Source: Liolophura sinensis (taxonomy: Eukaryota > Mollusca > Polyplacophora > Chitonida > Chitonidae). From it: 64,000 nucleotides of DNA. The number at the start of each line of letters is the position of its first letter. Within the stretch, counting starts at the first letter, position 1. The stretch spans positions 4,960,001-5,024,000 of the forward strand of contig NC_088304.1 of assembly GCF_032854445.1 (NCBI RefSeq), in the 5' to 3' direction. The notes under the pieces are model-generated. The model made no database searches, had not been told where the DNA came from, and saw only the letters and a list, made by a program, of their open reading frames with translations. The position numbers and the translations under genes are program-made. This document shows positions 1 through 14,300 of the stretch, piece after piece.

Positions 1-1449
1 TGTGGTGTGATGTGAATACCTGATAGGAGACCAGGAGGTAGGTGTTCAGCAGGTGGTTATTGTAGCTAGGGGTGGGGGTTTGATCTTCCTGCTGTACTGT
101 GGTGTTATGTGAATACCTGATAGGAGACCAGGAGGTAGGTGTTCAGCAGGTGGTTGCAGGAGCTAGGGGTGGGGGATTGATCTTCCTGCTGTACTGTGGT
201 GTGACGTAAACACCTGATACCAAACCAGGAGGTAGGTGTTCAGCAGGTGGTTATTGGAGCTAGGGGTGGAGGTTTGATCTTCCTGCTGTACTGTGGTGTG
301 ATGTAAATACCTGATAGGAGACCAGGAGGTAGGTGTTCAGCAGGTGGTACAGGAGCTGGGGTGGGGGTTTTGATTTTTCTGCTGTACTGTGGTGTGATGT
401 AAATACCTGATAGGAGACCAGGAGGTAGGTGTTCAGCAGGTGGTTACAGGAGCTGGGGTGGGGGTTTGATTTTTCCTGCTGTACTGTGGTGTTATGTGAA
501 TACCTGATATGAGACCAAAAGGTAGGTGTTCAGCAGGTGGTTATTGGAGCTAGGGGTGGAGGTTTGATCTTCCTGCTGTACTGTGGTGTGATGTAAATAC
601 CTGATAGGAGAGCAGGAGGTAGGTGTTCACCAGGTGCTTACAGGAGCTGGGGGTGGGGGTTTGATCTTCCTGCTGTACTGTGGTGTTATGTGAATACCTG
701 ATATGAGACCAAAAAGGTAGGTGTTCACCAGGTGGTTACTGGAGCTAGGGGTGGGGGTTTGATCTTCCTGCTGTACTGTGGTGTTATGTGAATACCTGAT
801 ACCAGACCAGGAGGTAGGGTGTTCACCAGGTGGTTACAGGAGCTAGGGGTGGGGTTTGATCTTCCTGCTGTACTGTGGTGTGCTGTGAATACCTGATACC
901 AGACCAGGAGGAAGTTGTTCAGAAGGGGGTTACTGGAGCTGGGGGTGGGGGTCTGATCTTCCTACTGTACTGTGGTGTTATGTGAATACCTGATACCAGA
1001 CCAGGAGGTAGGTGTTCAGCCAGGTGCTTACAGGAGCTGGGGGTGGGGGGTTGATCTTCCTGCTGTACTGTGGTGTTATGTGAATACCTGATATGAGACC
1101 AAAAGGTAGGTGTTCAGCAGGTGGTTATTGGAGCTAGGGGTGGAGGTTTGATCTTCCTGCTGTACTGTGGTGTTATGTGAAATACCTGATAGGAGACCAG
1201 GAGGTAGGTATTCAGCAGGTGGTTATTGGAGCTAGGGTGGAGGTTTGATCTTCCTGCTGTACTGTGGTGTGATGTGAATACCTGAAGGAGACCAGGAGGT
1301 AGGTGTTCACCAGGTGGTTATTGTAGCTAGGGGTGGGGGTTTGATCTTCCTGCTGTACTGTGGTGTGATGTGAATACCTGATAGGAGACCAGGAGGTAGG
1401 TGTTCAGCAGGTGGTTACTGGAGCTAGGGGTGGGGGTTTGATCTTCCTG
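1..1449. repeat. 97-bp minisatellite, about 15 copies
   Basis: A tandem array in which the landmark CTGTACTGTGGTG recurs about every 97 bases from the left edge to about 1449. Each unit also carries ACCAGGAGGTAGGTGTTCA and a G-rich GGGGTGGGGG block. Units differ by a few substitutions and small indels. The array continues off the left edge. No open frame of note runs through it. It lies downstream of the visible exons of the minus-strand MEAK7-like gene, so it may sit in a further intron of that gene. Confidence 0.95.
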
Positions 1450-1455
1450 TTGCAG

Positions 1456-1556
1456 GTAACATGCAGGAAGCGATGTAGAGATGGTCCACACATAGGCATG
1501 GTAATCAGCTGAGTTCCTTGCTTAATACAGTCCAGGTGAGGCACATCTGCAATGTC
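1456..1556 (-). CDS. MEAK7: Possible further exon of the MEAK7-like gene (doubtful)
   Basis: On the minus strand a pyrimidine-rich TTTCCCCAG acceptor ends at 1557. From 1556 an open frame reads DIADVPHLDCIKQ and onward to about 1456 without a stop, in the phase left by the exon ending at 2174 (codon boundary). No strong donor is visible; GTTACC near 1460 or GTGTGG further upstream are weak choices, so the end is approximate. I see no clear similarity of this peptide to the family. Treat it as a candidate only. Confidence 0.25.
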
Positions 1557-1597
1557 CTGGGGAAACATCCAAGTGTGACAAGAATTAAAACACAGGG

Positions 1598-1745
1598 TTT
1601 ATATATTTGATTGGTGTTTTACAGCGAACTCAAAATTATTTAACTTTATAAGACCGCGGCCAAGCATTATGAAGGGGATTACGCTTAATCATCCGCAGGT
1701 TGCTACAGATCTTCCCACATACGCCAGAGAGGAAGCCAGCATGGC
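1598..1745 (-). repeat. SINE family A fragment, degenerate
   Basis: Minus-oriented, diverged copy of the main tRNA-derived SINE. It carries the tail-side words TTGATTGGTGTTTTACAGC and GCGGCCAAGCATTATGA, then ATCCGCAGGTTGCT and GAGAGGAAGCCAGCATG from the head side. Confidence 0.75.
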
Positions 1746-2173
1746 CTTTTTTTCTTGTTTTTTTCATAAGCGCAGTGATAACACTATATGGGTTATTGCC
1801 TCACATCCAAACCAAATTCAATGATGAAACAGAAGACAGAAAACTTGACAAAATGTACAATACAAACCTTGGGCACAGCCCTAGGTATAGACTCCAATAT
1901 ACCTCATTATTACTCTATTTAAATGACCTAATTTTTAATACATGATAAAAGTTGCCCATTTTTTCTCATTCTAGCCATTGATCTTGGAGAGGTCTTTTAC
2001 AGGTTTATTCAGAAGGCAGATTGTTACTATACCAAAGAAAGGTCAGATTCAGTTATATTTTCTGATGATTTTTTGGGAGGAAAATTTTAAGTTATTTAAT
2101 AAAATGTAGTTTATCTTTCCTACTAACATTAAGCGCATACATCAACACTGGTAATAAATCTTTGACTTTTTAC

Positions 2174-2305
2174 CAGTTCTGAAGGCATCCTCGCCCCCTG
2201 AAGGACAGACAGCAGCCAGGTGTGTGTGCCAGTATACAGGTGAGGGCTGTTCCAAGACATCCAGGTAGACAGAGCTTCCAAGGTCAAGGTGCTCTGACTG
2301 CCAAA
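2174..2305 (-). CDS. MEAK7: MEAK7-like exon 5
   Basis: 44 codons, phase 0 at both ends. Acceptor TTTCTCTACAG precedes 2305 and donor CTG|GTAAAA follows 2174. It encodes FGSQSTLTLEAL, then STWMSWNSPHLYTG, then TWLLSVLQGA. This matches the position of the W...P...LLSV segment just ahead of the TLDc domain in MEAK7. Other frames are also open here, but they do not give this similarity. Confidence 0.55.
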
Positions 2306-5300
2306 CTGTAGAGAAACAACCACGAGAAATCACAACCATATACATATGCAGACTTATCTATTATTTCATGGGCGGTTAACCATATAACAGAATATTCCAC
2401 TGACGCAAAAGTGGTCAGGTGTAATGAGGGAAGGAAAGTGCACTGAGTAAACCTGGCAATGTCCTCTGTCAGGTGCATTTTCCTGAGAAACTACCCGAGG
2501 TGCTGCAGCCTATAACCCAATGAGAGACCAGTTTCTTACCTACTGTACTTTAAAAGTCAAATATTTTAAAAACTTCTAAACTTTAATAACCTGTAAATAC
2601 CTGTCTGGAATTTCTACACTGTCAACAGCATTATGTAAGGTTTATTCTGCAATATTTTTAAATATTGAGCCTGTGTTTCTCTTAGGACTGAGATAACTTT
2701 CTCACAAGTCAGAACACTGTGTCACTACAGCACAGCAATACAGTGTGTCCACATGAAGTGCTTGCATGCTGAAATACACTGAGTCAACACTAAGTCCTTG
2801 AGTTCAGCAATACAGTGTCAACACGAAGTGCTGGAGTGCATCAATACGCTTTGTCAACGAGAAGTGCAGCAATACACTGTCAACACGCAGTGCTGGAGTG
2901 CATCAATACACTTTGTCAACGAAAAGTGCAGCAATATACTGTCAATAAGAAGCGTTTAAGTGCAGCAGTACATTGTGTCAACATCACAAAAGTCCTTGGT
3001 GTAGGAATACACCGTGTCAATAACAACGTCTTGACTCCAGCAATAACAGTAAATGAGCAAAGCGTCCTTAAGTCACATACACTTTTTCATATTGGAAAAA
3101 AAAGGCAGAAAAAACCACAAGTAAATAAGAGCATCTGATAGTCAGTGTTATTTAATACTGAGATGAGAACGCTTTTCATGATGCAATGCTTGTCCATTAT
3201 TCCTTGTAAAGTGACAAACAACCTTCTGGCCCTTTCTAGCTGGTAGCAGCTGTGCTTGTCCTGGATCAATGGCCACAGACACATCACTTATATAAAAATA
3301 TACTCTGTCATTTGGCTCTGAGCAATTAACAGCACATGGCAGTATAAAGGAATATACACGTGGCAGATATAAAAGTGTTATATATACCAGTACACACAAG
3401 GTGGAGCGTTCACAAAAAAGTAATAGCCAGGCATGCCAGGTTTAGAAATTTATGTTAAAAATAGTATAGGCAGGCTTGCTGATTTGGTTGTCAGTTATGA
3501 TTAACAACCATTTCTGACTCTTACTTCATTTCAGAGGCAGAGGATTTGTCCAACATGCCGAACATGCCGTGAGCGTCAGCAGTTAATGAGCAAAGCCAGT
3601 GACATAGGTCGTGAACAAATAATTATCATCCATCAATGGACCAAGCCTGTGCTTCTGCGCATTCAAAAAATTCCCCACCTGACATCACTTTCCCAAATTT
3701 CACTATACTGATGGAAATATCAGAATGATAATACCAAATACGCTTCAAAAAATAATAAATACTGAGCAAAGACCATCAATCATGCAATCATGCACTCATG
3801 TCTGCGACCAGTCTGCCATCATTCTGCGACTATTCTGCAAAAGCACTATAATTTTATCAGGCTTGCTATGATAACATGAACACTTGCATGACACGTCCGT
3901 TGTTCAGATGTGTGGAATAACATACAACAGGTGTACAATGAGACACCTCTATCACTCAGACATGTGTACAATAACATGACAGGTGTACAATATGACACCT
4001 CCATCATTCAGACATGTGTACAATAACATATGACATGTGCACAATAACATATGACAGGTGTACAATATGACACCTCTATCACTCAGACATGTGTACAATA
4101 ACATATGACAGGTGTACCATAACATATGACAGGTGTACAATATGACACCTCTATCACTCAGACATGTGCACATAAACATTTGACAGGTGTACAATATGAC
4201 ACCTCTATCACTCAGACATGTGTACAATAACATGACAGATGTACAATATGACACCTCCATCATTCAGACATGTGTACAATAACATATGACAGGTGTACAA
4301 TAACATATGACAGGTGTACAATATGACACCTCTATCACTCAAATATGTGCACAATAACATATGACAGGTGTACCATAAGATATGACAGGTGTACAATATG
4401 ACACCTCTATCACTCAGACATGTGCACATAAACATGTGACAGGTGTACAATATGACACCTCTATCTTTCAGACATGTGTACAATAACATGACAGGTGTAC
4501 AATATGACACCTCCATCATTCAGACGTGTGCAATAACATATGACAGGTGAACAATATGACACCTTTATCATTCAGACATGTGTGCAACAACATACGACAG
4601 GTGTACAATATGACACCTCTATCATTCAGACATATGTACAATGTGACACTCCAGTCATTCAGACGTGTACATTATGGCATCCCAATCATTCAGACGTGTA
4701 CAACATAACGCCCAAATCATTCATAAATGTGTACAATAGGACACCCCAATCATTAAGACATATTTACAACAAAACGCTCCAATCATTCAGACATGTTTAC
4801 AATATGACACCCCAATCATTCAGACATGTTTACAATATGATACCCTAATCATTCAGACATGTTTACAATATGACACCCCAATCATACAGACATGTGTACA
4901 ACGTGACACTCCCATCATTCAGATGTGAACAATATGACATACCAGTTATTCAGGTGTATGTACTATATGACACCACTATCATTCAGACATGTGTACAATA
5001 TCACACTCCTATCTTTCAGACATGTGTATAATATGACACCCATATCATTCAGATATGTGTACAATATGACACCACAATCATTCATACATGTGTACAATAT
5101 GACACCCCAATAATTCAAACATTTACAACATGACACCCCAATCATTCAGATGTGTACAATGACACTTCAATCATTCAGACAAGTACAATATGACACTCCA
5201 ATCATTCAAACATGTGTACAATATGACACCCCAATCATTCATACATGTGTACAAAATGACTCCCAATAATTCAACATGACACAGCAGTCATTCAGATGTG

Positions 5301-8300
5301 TACAATACACCCAAATCATTCAGACATGTACAATATGACACCAGATACAAACACGTACAATATGACACCAGATACAAATCAGTACAATATGACACCAGAT
5401 ACAAATGTGTACAATATGACACCAGATACAAATCAGTACAATATGACACCAGATACAAATGTGTACAATAACAAGGATACTAACCATACTGTTGACCAGA
5501 GATTCAAACACTATGTCCTCATCACCAGTAGGAGGTTGGATTTTAGAGGCTGTAAGAGTTAAGGTATAGCAGCACTTCACCATCTCAAGAGCTTCTACAA
5601 CACAAAAGAAAATCACACATTTACTTATTTTATTTGCATACTACATTGTACCATAGAATATTTTCGTTCTACATGTATGCTAAACGTCAAATTTATGGTT
5701 CATGAAATCCGAGTAAAATCCAAAGGAAACAAGCAGTCATTAACAAACCTTGATTTATTTATCTATGTGACTGTTGCTCAAAGCTATTCTCAAGAGTTTT
5801 TTTCCTGTATACAATGCACAGTTTGGTAATCCATAGTTAACATGCTAGCACAGCACAATCATCCAGAAGCCTCATACCAATGCAATCAGTACGAGTTCAA
5901 GTCCAGCTGATGTTAGCTACTTCTCTCGTCATGTGGGAATGTCTGCCAGCAAACCTTCGGATGGTGTGTGGGTTTCCCCTGGGCACTGCCAGTTTTTGTC
6001 CCGCCATAAAGCTGGCCGTCACATAGTATACGTGAAATATTCTTCAGTACAGAGTAAAGCAAATAAATATACAATGACAGACATTTTTATGGACCGAAGA
6101 AACCGGAGGGCAGAGTGTAAACCCCAGACCAATGGCAAGTCAGAGACAAACTTCCCTATGTGATGTGAAGACAGACAATGTTTGTAGACTGCCCAAATGA
6201 CCACACTTGTGTCACTGATAAACTAACTGTCACAAAGGCTCCACAAACAGCGAAAGCGCTGTTAATTTTAACAAAGGCACTGAACATATAGAACCTCACC
6301 TGCTTTTGTTAAGTGATCCTTACTCGCTGAGAACAATGCAAAATAATATTTTTTTAATGACTCTTCATTCAAACGAAGCACTTCTTTCCCTGACTTGACA
6401 AAATGGTGCTGGCTGAGGCGCTCCTTTTCTGTGTGTCCATGGACAAGCTGTAAGAATAGTAGCTGTCCGAATCTCTCCAGAGGCCCCTCAAATGCATTCT
6501 GAAAGAAAGAAATGCATTCTGAAAGCAACAAACGTATTCAGTCTGAAGGAAACAAATGCATCCTGAATGAAAAAAAATGCATTCAATCTGAAGAAAACAA
6601 ATGCATTCAATCTGACGGAAACAAATGCGTTCTCAAAGAAACAAACACCTTCTGAAAGAATTTAACTAACACATTCTCAAAATTCTCAAAATGCTGACAG
6701 ATATCCACGCGTACATATAAGTACATGTGCAACATATGTAACAAAAAGACAACAAACTGTTCGGTATGGCACCAAGCATATTTTAACATACCAATAGATG
6801 GGGAAGATTTAAAATTAAATCTCACATTTAAATCAGAATATCCATCAGTTTAATTATGCCAAATTTAAAACGGTCACAAATATATCTGAGCCGTCATCAT
6901 GGTGGAATGTGGTTCAGGATACACTGTATATACATGTATATCTGAGCCACCAGCATGGTGGAATGTGGTTCAGGATACACTGTATATACATGTATATCTG
7001 AGCCAGCAACATGGTGGAATGTGGTTCAGGATACGCTGTATATACATGTATATCTGAGCCAGCAGCATGATGGAATATGGTTCAGGATACACTGTATATA
7101 CATGTATATCTGAGCCAGCAACATGGTGGAATGTGGTTCAGGATACACTGTATATACATGTATATCTGAGCCGTCATCATGGTGAAATGTGGTTCAGGAT
7201 ACACTGTATATACATAAATATCTGAGCCAGCAGCATGATGGAATGTGGTTCAGGATACACTGTATATACATGTACATCTGAGCCACCAGCATGGTGGAAT
7301 GTGGTTCAGGATACACTGTATATACATGTATATCTGAGCCAGCAACATGGTGGAATGTGGTTCAGGATACACTGTATATACATGTATATCTGAGCCAGCA
7401 ACATGGTGGAATGTGGTTCCGGATACACTGTATATACATGTATATCTGAGCCAGCAGCATGATGGAATATGGTTCAGGATACACTGTATATACATGTATA
7501 TCTGAGCCAGCAACATGGTGGAATGTGGTTCAGGATACACTGTATATACATGTATATCTGAGCCACCAGTATGATGGAATGTGGTTCAGGATACACTGTA
7601 TATACATAAATATCTGAGCCAGCAGCATGATGGAATGTGGTTCAGGATACATTGTATATACATGTATATCTGAGCCACCAGTATGATGGAATGTGGTTCA
7701 GGATACACTGTATATACATAAATATCTGAGCCAGCAGCATGGTGGAATGTGGTTCAGGATACACTGTATATACATGTATATCTGAGCCGTCATCATGGTG
7801 AAATGTGGTTCAGGATACACTGTATATAAATGTATATCTGAGCCACCAGCATGGTGGAATGTGGTTCAGGATACACTGTATATACATAAATATCTGAGCC
7901 AGCAACATGGTGGAATGTGGTTCAGGATACACTGTATATACATGTATATCTGAGCCAGCAACATGGTGGAATGTGGTTCAGGATACATTGTATATACATG
8001 TATATCTGAGCCAGCAACATAGTGGAATGTGGTTCAGGATACATTGTATATACATGTATATCTGAGCCAGCAGCATGATGGAATGTGGTTCAGGATACAC
8101 CGTATATACATGTATATCTGAGCCACCAGTATGGTGGAATGTGGTTCAGGATGCACTGTATATACATGTACATCAAAAAGCCACTACATTTTCATCACAT
8201 CCCACCACTTATTTATCTGAGTGGGATTTAACGCCAAAGTTAAGTCTAGCTCTCGTTAACTTAGCAGGCAGTTGTCAGGATTATTGGCGGATAAAACACA

Positions 8301-11300
8301 GGGGAATAAAGAGCCTCTTCAGCAATTATTTTATTTATTTATTTGATGGTATAACACCATCCATACTTTTATTTTTTTTTTAACTTTATAAACCAGCATG
8401 TATACTGAAAAATGATATGGTAAGTTGCCGTGTATAAGCTGTTGGGAAAGGAAGGCTTTATCGGCCAAGAAGATCTATACTCCAGCTGGCATGCCAATAT
8501 CATCCGCTGTGAGCACTTTACGGGAGACTTCTCTGATCTACCGGCTTACTTTCAGTGTGTCTCAGTTAGCGAGTGTCTGTAATTACTGAGAAGGGACGGT
8601 ATCTAAAACTTTGCCAATGACTTATTGCACATTTTGTCTTATTCTGGGAGTTTGTTTGATCTTAGACCGATGTCTTAAGGGTTGTTTGGAAGGTAGGATG
8701 ATTATGATATCCTATTAAGTTTCAGAACAAAAAGTAATATTTTTGGACATTTATTTGCCTCAAAAACTACACTTTTTGGAGGTGAATCCGATGGCAGTCA
8801 GGTTTATTAGTGGAGGAAACAGATTTAAATATGTCATTCTGATTGGCCAACAGCCTGATAGCAGTAAATTAGAGATACTCCACTCCAAAGCAACGTACTC
8901 CACTGGACAAAGTAAGATACCCCACTGGACAAAGTAAGATACCCCACTATACAAAGTAAAATATCCAACTAGACAAAGTAAGATACTCCACTAGACAAAG
9001 TAAGACACTCCACCAGACAAAGTAAGATATCCCACTAGACAAAGTAAGATATCCCAGTAGACAAAGTAAGATACTCCACTAGACAAAGTAAGATATCCCA
9101 CTGGATAAAGTAAGATATCCCACTAGACAAAGTAAGATACTCCACTAGACAAAGTAAGATATCCCACTGGACAAAGTAAGATATCCCACTAGACAAAGTA
9201 AGATACTCCACTAGACAAAGTAAGATATCCCACTGGACAAAGTAAGGAAGACATAGAATTTAACCTAATATACAAGCACCCCACAATTTTCCTCAAACCC
9301 ATTTAACATGTTCTCACTGCGATATATGTGAATAATTGCTGAGGTGGTGTTAAGCCAAAATCATTCATTTATTCACTTAATAAATTGCACACACGAGAAG
9401 ACTCTCAAATATGACTGCAAATGTAACCGGAATGACACCATGGCAATTCATCAATCCATCCACCCATCAAATCATTTTACTCACCTCAAACGTAGTTTTG
9501 GACAAATGTGTTGAGTCATCAGATTTGTCCTCTCCAGTAGCTGTGGATTCAAGTTTCTGTGAAAAAAGGCAAATAAATAAATAATAAATAAACATAACAT
9601 ACAAAATAAATTCACTAAATTAAGCTTATTTAGGTGTCATAGAGCCAGTACAGGTTATACAGGGCAATAGAAAAACAGCTACTAGAATTTCACAATAATA
9701 TGTTAGACAAAGACACCCAGTGATCCAATAATCCACAAAATGTGTTGACGAGCACTGGCTGAGAGTTTAGAGTGTCTTTTATTCCGAATCAACAGACCCA
9801 GGTTCAAGACCAAGTCATGTCGTACATACATAAAAGACTCTGACATTGGCAATCTTGGTATTTCTCTGGCCTCTTGGCCGGGCTGATGTTGATACAATGT
9901 GACTTGATACAAAGGTGTCAAGGGAGGCAGGGGTCAAACTGTTTCATATTACGAGATATTCGGAGTGAAGACCTTGACAAAATCTGAGTTCATCCAATCT
10001 GATTCAAAGGTCACTGTGTAAAATGTATATGACTTGTGTTCCTTTTTTATCATGTAAAACATTATGGAAATGGACAAAATACAACAATCAATCATTTACA
10101 TGTCATCATTTTAATTATGAGCTCTTCAAAATGACTGAATGACCAAACATTTCAATCTATGATGCTTTATGTCCTTGGCATGGTGTTTCATTGAGGCAGC
10201 ACTAGAAATTAGGACCAGCTACTGCTACTAGGAGACATCATTGTGAAATATTGGAAATGTAGTAAAGAATGTGAGGTCAAACACCAGGCAGTAGTACAGG
10301 CCAATCAGTCAGAAGATATTCACAAATGCCTGGCTTCTAATTCAGACAGCATATGTTGAATCTTTCAAAGTCACAGTTCATGGAAGAGTTAAAACATACT
10401 GAATATGAATTCGACCTTGGAAAAGAACTTAACCATGGGTCAAGGTGGTAATACATTATAATTAAGGTCATAGTTTTAATGGAGAAGGCAGTATTTACAT
10501 GAATCTGCCCGATTTCCTCCCACCATAATGCTGGCCGTCATGAGAAGGTCTGCCAACAACCTGCGGATGGTCGTGGGTTTCCCCCGGGCTCTGCTCAGTT
10601 TCCTTCCACCATAATGTTGACCGTCGTCGATCAAGTGAAATATTCTTGAGTACGTCGTAAAACACCAATCCAATAAACAAATATACGATAATCCCATAAT
10701 GAATAATTAGGATTTATCTCCACATTGGCACGAGTCAAAAAACAAGAAACTACACACGAGTACCTGCTACGTGCCATGGTTCAAAATTAAGGGTGCATGT
10801 GTGTACGTTTTGGCCGGTGGACCTAAAAAAGTTTATCTACAGAGATAACCATTTTGTAAATATAAAAATTTACCTCAAGTTTAACGACTTTGTTAGCCAG
10901 GGTGCACTCACAAATGATTTTCTGATTTATCCAGATCCGCAAAGTACCGCTACCTATTCACTAATGAAGTAAACATGAACAGTTGCTGTATTTCACCTAA
11001 AGTTTAGCTTTTTTTCAAGTGACACATTTTGCTTGATTGATTAATCCACCTTATTAGGCCATCTAAGATGTATTTAATTTGGATTTTATAAAACACTCAA
11101 GAATATTTCACTTATGTGACGGTGAACAGCATTATGATGGGATAAATACCCACAACCATCCGCAGATTGCTGCACCTGCCCGAGTGATTAGAGTGTCACA
11201 CTGTGCATGCGTCTGAATGATTGCAGCGTCACACTGTGCATGCGTCTGAATGATTGCAGTGTCACACTGTGCATGCGTATGAATGATTGCAGTGTCATAC

Positions 11301-14300
11301 TGAACACCTGTCTCAATGATTGGGGTGTCACACATTGTATGCGTCTGAATGATTGTTGTGTCATATTGCACACGTTTGATTGATTGGGGTGTCATTGTAT
11401 AAGTCTGAACATTTGGGGTGTCATGTTGTAGTCTACACGTCTGAATGATTCAGTGTCATACTGTACATGTCTGAATGACTGTAATGTCATATTGAACATG
11501 TCTGAATGACTGGAGTGTCATATTGTACACTTCCTCTCTGGCCGTACGTGGGAAGGTCTGGCAGCAACCTGCATATGGTTGTGGGTTTTCATCGGGCTCT
11601 GCCCGGTTTCCTCCCACCATAATGGTCGCCATTGTATAAGTGAAATATTCTAGAGTACGGCATAAAACTCCAATCAAATAAATAAATTAATCACACATTG
11701 TCTGAATGAATGAGTGTCACATTGACCACATGTCTTAATGACTGGGGCATTCTGTACAGATGCCTGAATGATTAAGGTGTCATGCTGTGCACGTCTGAAT
11801 GACTTGGGTGTCCTATTGTTGACATATCTAAATGACTGGGATGTTACTGTACACACGTCTGACTGATTGGGGCCTCATATTGTACAAATGACTGAATGAT
11901 AGGGGTGTTACATTGTACCCATGCCTGAGTTTTTTGGTGAAGTTTGATATTATTTTTTATCACAAAAGCCGTTGTTGACATTATAAGTATTGTTTTATGG
12001 TCTTTATGTACTTCTGAAACGGCATTTTTACAAGCCCAACTTTAAATGAAATACAGTATTTCCAAAATGTAGTACCAGAAAGATACCATGAAGCGAAAAT
12101 TTGATACACCACTGTGCACATAACATTGATGTAGCTGTTTTTATGCACTCTTTTGAATTAGTTCCAGTCAGAAATAATCTCCGATCCCTGTGAGATTAGA
12201 CACAGACATGACAAACCTGACAAACTTAACTGCAGAGGTAATCTGGGTCAAACCAGTGCTATGGCCTAGTTCTTAATGGGTGTGTCAATTCCTCTGTCTC
12301 CCAGAGACTCTGTACACATATATAGTACATGGATATACACAAACCAGTCACGGAGCATTAGATCTGTATAACATTGGCTAACACAATTCAAACCTCAACC
12401 CTCTGTGCGACTTAAACACATACCTGATATCAGGTATGTAACACCAATATAAGCCATTTTCATGGTTAACAATTATATTTTAAGAAGGAAAAGTTCACTC
12501 TGAATAGTGTAGGCAGAAAATAAATACGATAATAAGTTAAACATGCTGTACAGCTTTCAGCATAAGTATTCACTTAGAACAAAGAAGAATTCAGTGCAAA
12601 GCAAGTACACTGTATTCTGAAAAGATGGCTAAAATAATATGTTAATTTTAATTTAAGTCCTTGAATCATGAAAACGTTATCAAAACTAATCAATTTGTCT
12701 TGTTTGTCAGTTCAATTATCACACCTGATTCTGCGAGAAAATATACAGAGAATCAGGAATGAAATGCACAGTGATACTGCCCAAAAATATTGCCTTACAC
12801 ATTCGACAGAGTTTAAATACAATCATGCAAAACAAATTATTATTTAAGTATTATTTGAGTGTTATTATTTCAACCATGTACTCAGGAAGATTAATTAACT
12901 TTTACATGTATGAGAGTGATCACATTTATGTAAGGGCACAAAAAATATCAGTGCCCTGAATAAATCACTACTCTTAACCTGCTGACTTAAAGGGATACAG
13001 ATTTGTTGCTGACAGAAAGGTAGTAACGTACATTTATTCCCGCACGACCATGGCTGCAGGATTAAAGGAATAAAATATCTGCAATCACCCAACATTTGTA
13101 TCCATGTAATGTCAAAGCAGTAGTAGCTGGGTTGTAGCACTTAACTGTTCAAGGGTAGTGAGGCTGTGCAGAAAATGCCGTAGACATGGGTGTCTGTATA
13201 AGGGCCCTGGTCCACATGGCTACAATAATATTGCACCCCAAGTCCTAGGCACATGATCAGTTTCACTGATAAGCACAAAGACAGCTCATCCTGTTATCTA
13301 TTACTATTTAACTATCATTGAAGGAACCACTCTATGTAGTGAAGATGGCTGAAAAATATTGATGTATTTCATCATCAATTAATCCACAGCAATCTGGGAC
13401 AAAATATGTAATTGTATCTCACCTACTGTATGTGACAAGGCAGATTTACTCTTCCTGATCCCTGGATGTGCATTAGTGATAAGATGCCTTGGGTCAGTGC
13501 AGTTTCAGTTTCATCTTATATTATGACTATAATACGCTCTCTGTGTTTGCTTTACATCACTGCCATCGCTAGCAAATTTTTAACAGAACAACACCACGGT
13601 CAATGGGGTCACATTGATGAGGCAAGAAATGAGGTCAGAATCAACAAGTTCTGTTTCAACCTGTGTTTGTATTACTTACTGATACACATACATTCTCTTT
13701 ATCTAAATTAAGCACAACATGATTCTGGCCGACACCTGAAACAATGTTATTGATGAACGCTGATTAAATAGTTTTGCCCGAGGACGGCAGTGGTGAGGTT
13801 AAGCCTACATGGGTTGCACAGCCTCCACAGGTCATGCTCATCTAGTGGTGGCAAGGCGTAAAGTGAGCAAAGAGAGCGGCACATGCAGTGTAAGGAGTAT
13901 GAGCTGTATGATGTAACTTATACTGTTATTTACAATGGCATGATGTAAGTGGGAAGGTCTGGCAGCAACCTGCAGATGGTCGTGTGTTTCCCCCGGGCTC
14001 TGCCTGGTTTCCTCCCACCATAATGCTGGCCGCCCTCATATAAATGAAATATTCTCGAATACGGCGTAAAACACCAATCCAATAAATAAATAAACAATGG
14101 CATGAAATTGAACGACTGTAAAACATGGTGAAATGTGTCAACTAAATGATGACAGCTTGTGTATTAGTGACCAAAAATGCCTCTAAGAATTTTCTCATTA
14201 TTCAAAATCGTTGAGAATTGCAAGCATTATACAAAACTAAACGAGAAATTTCCAGTGCATCAACTACTGACGAAAACTGCACCTCAAATAATTTCACCAA

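Noticed and set aside
3952..4519. Two overlapping minus-strand open frames of 103 codons with repeated GVILYTCHMLLYTC-like peptides
   Set aside because: They are translations of the minisatellite; there is no splice context or non-repeat sequence.
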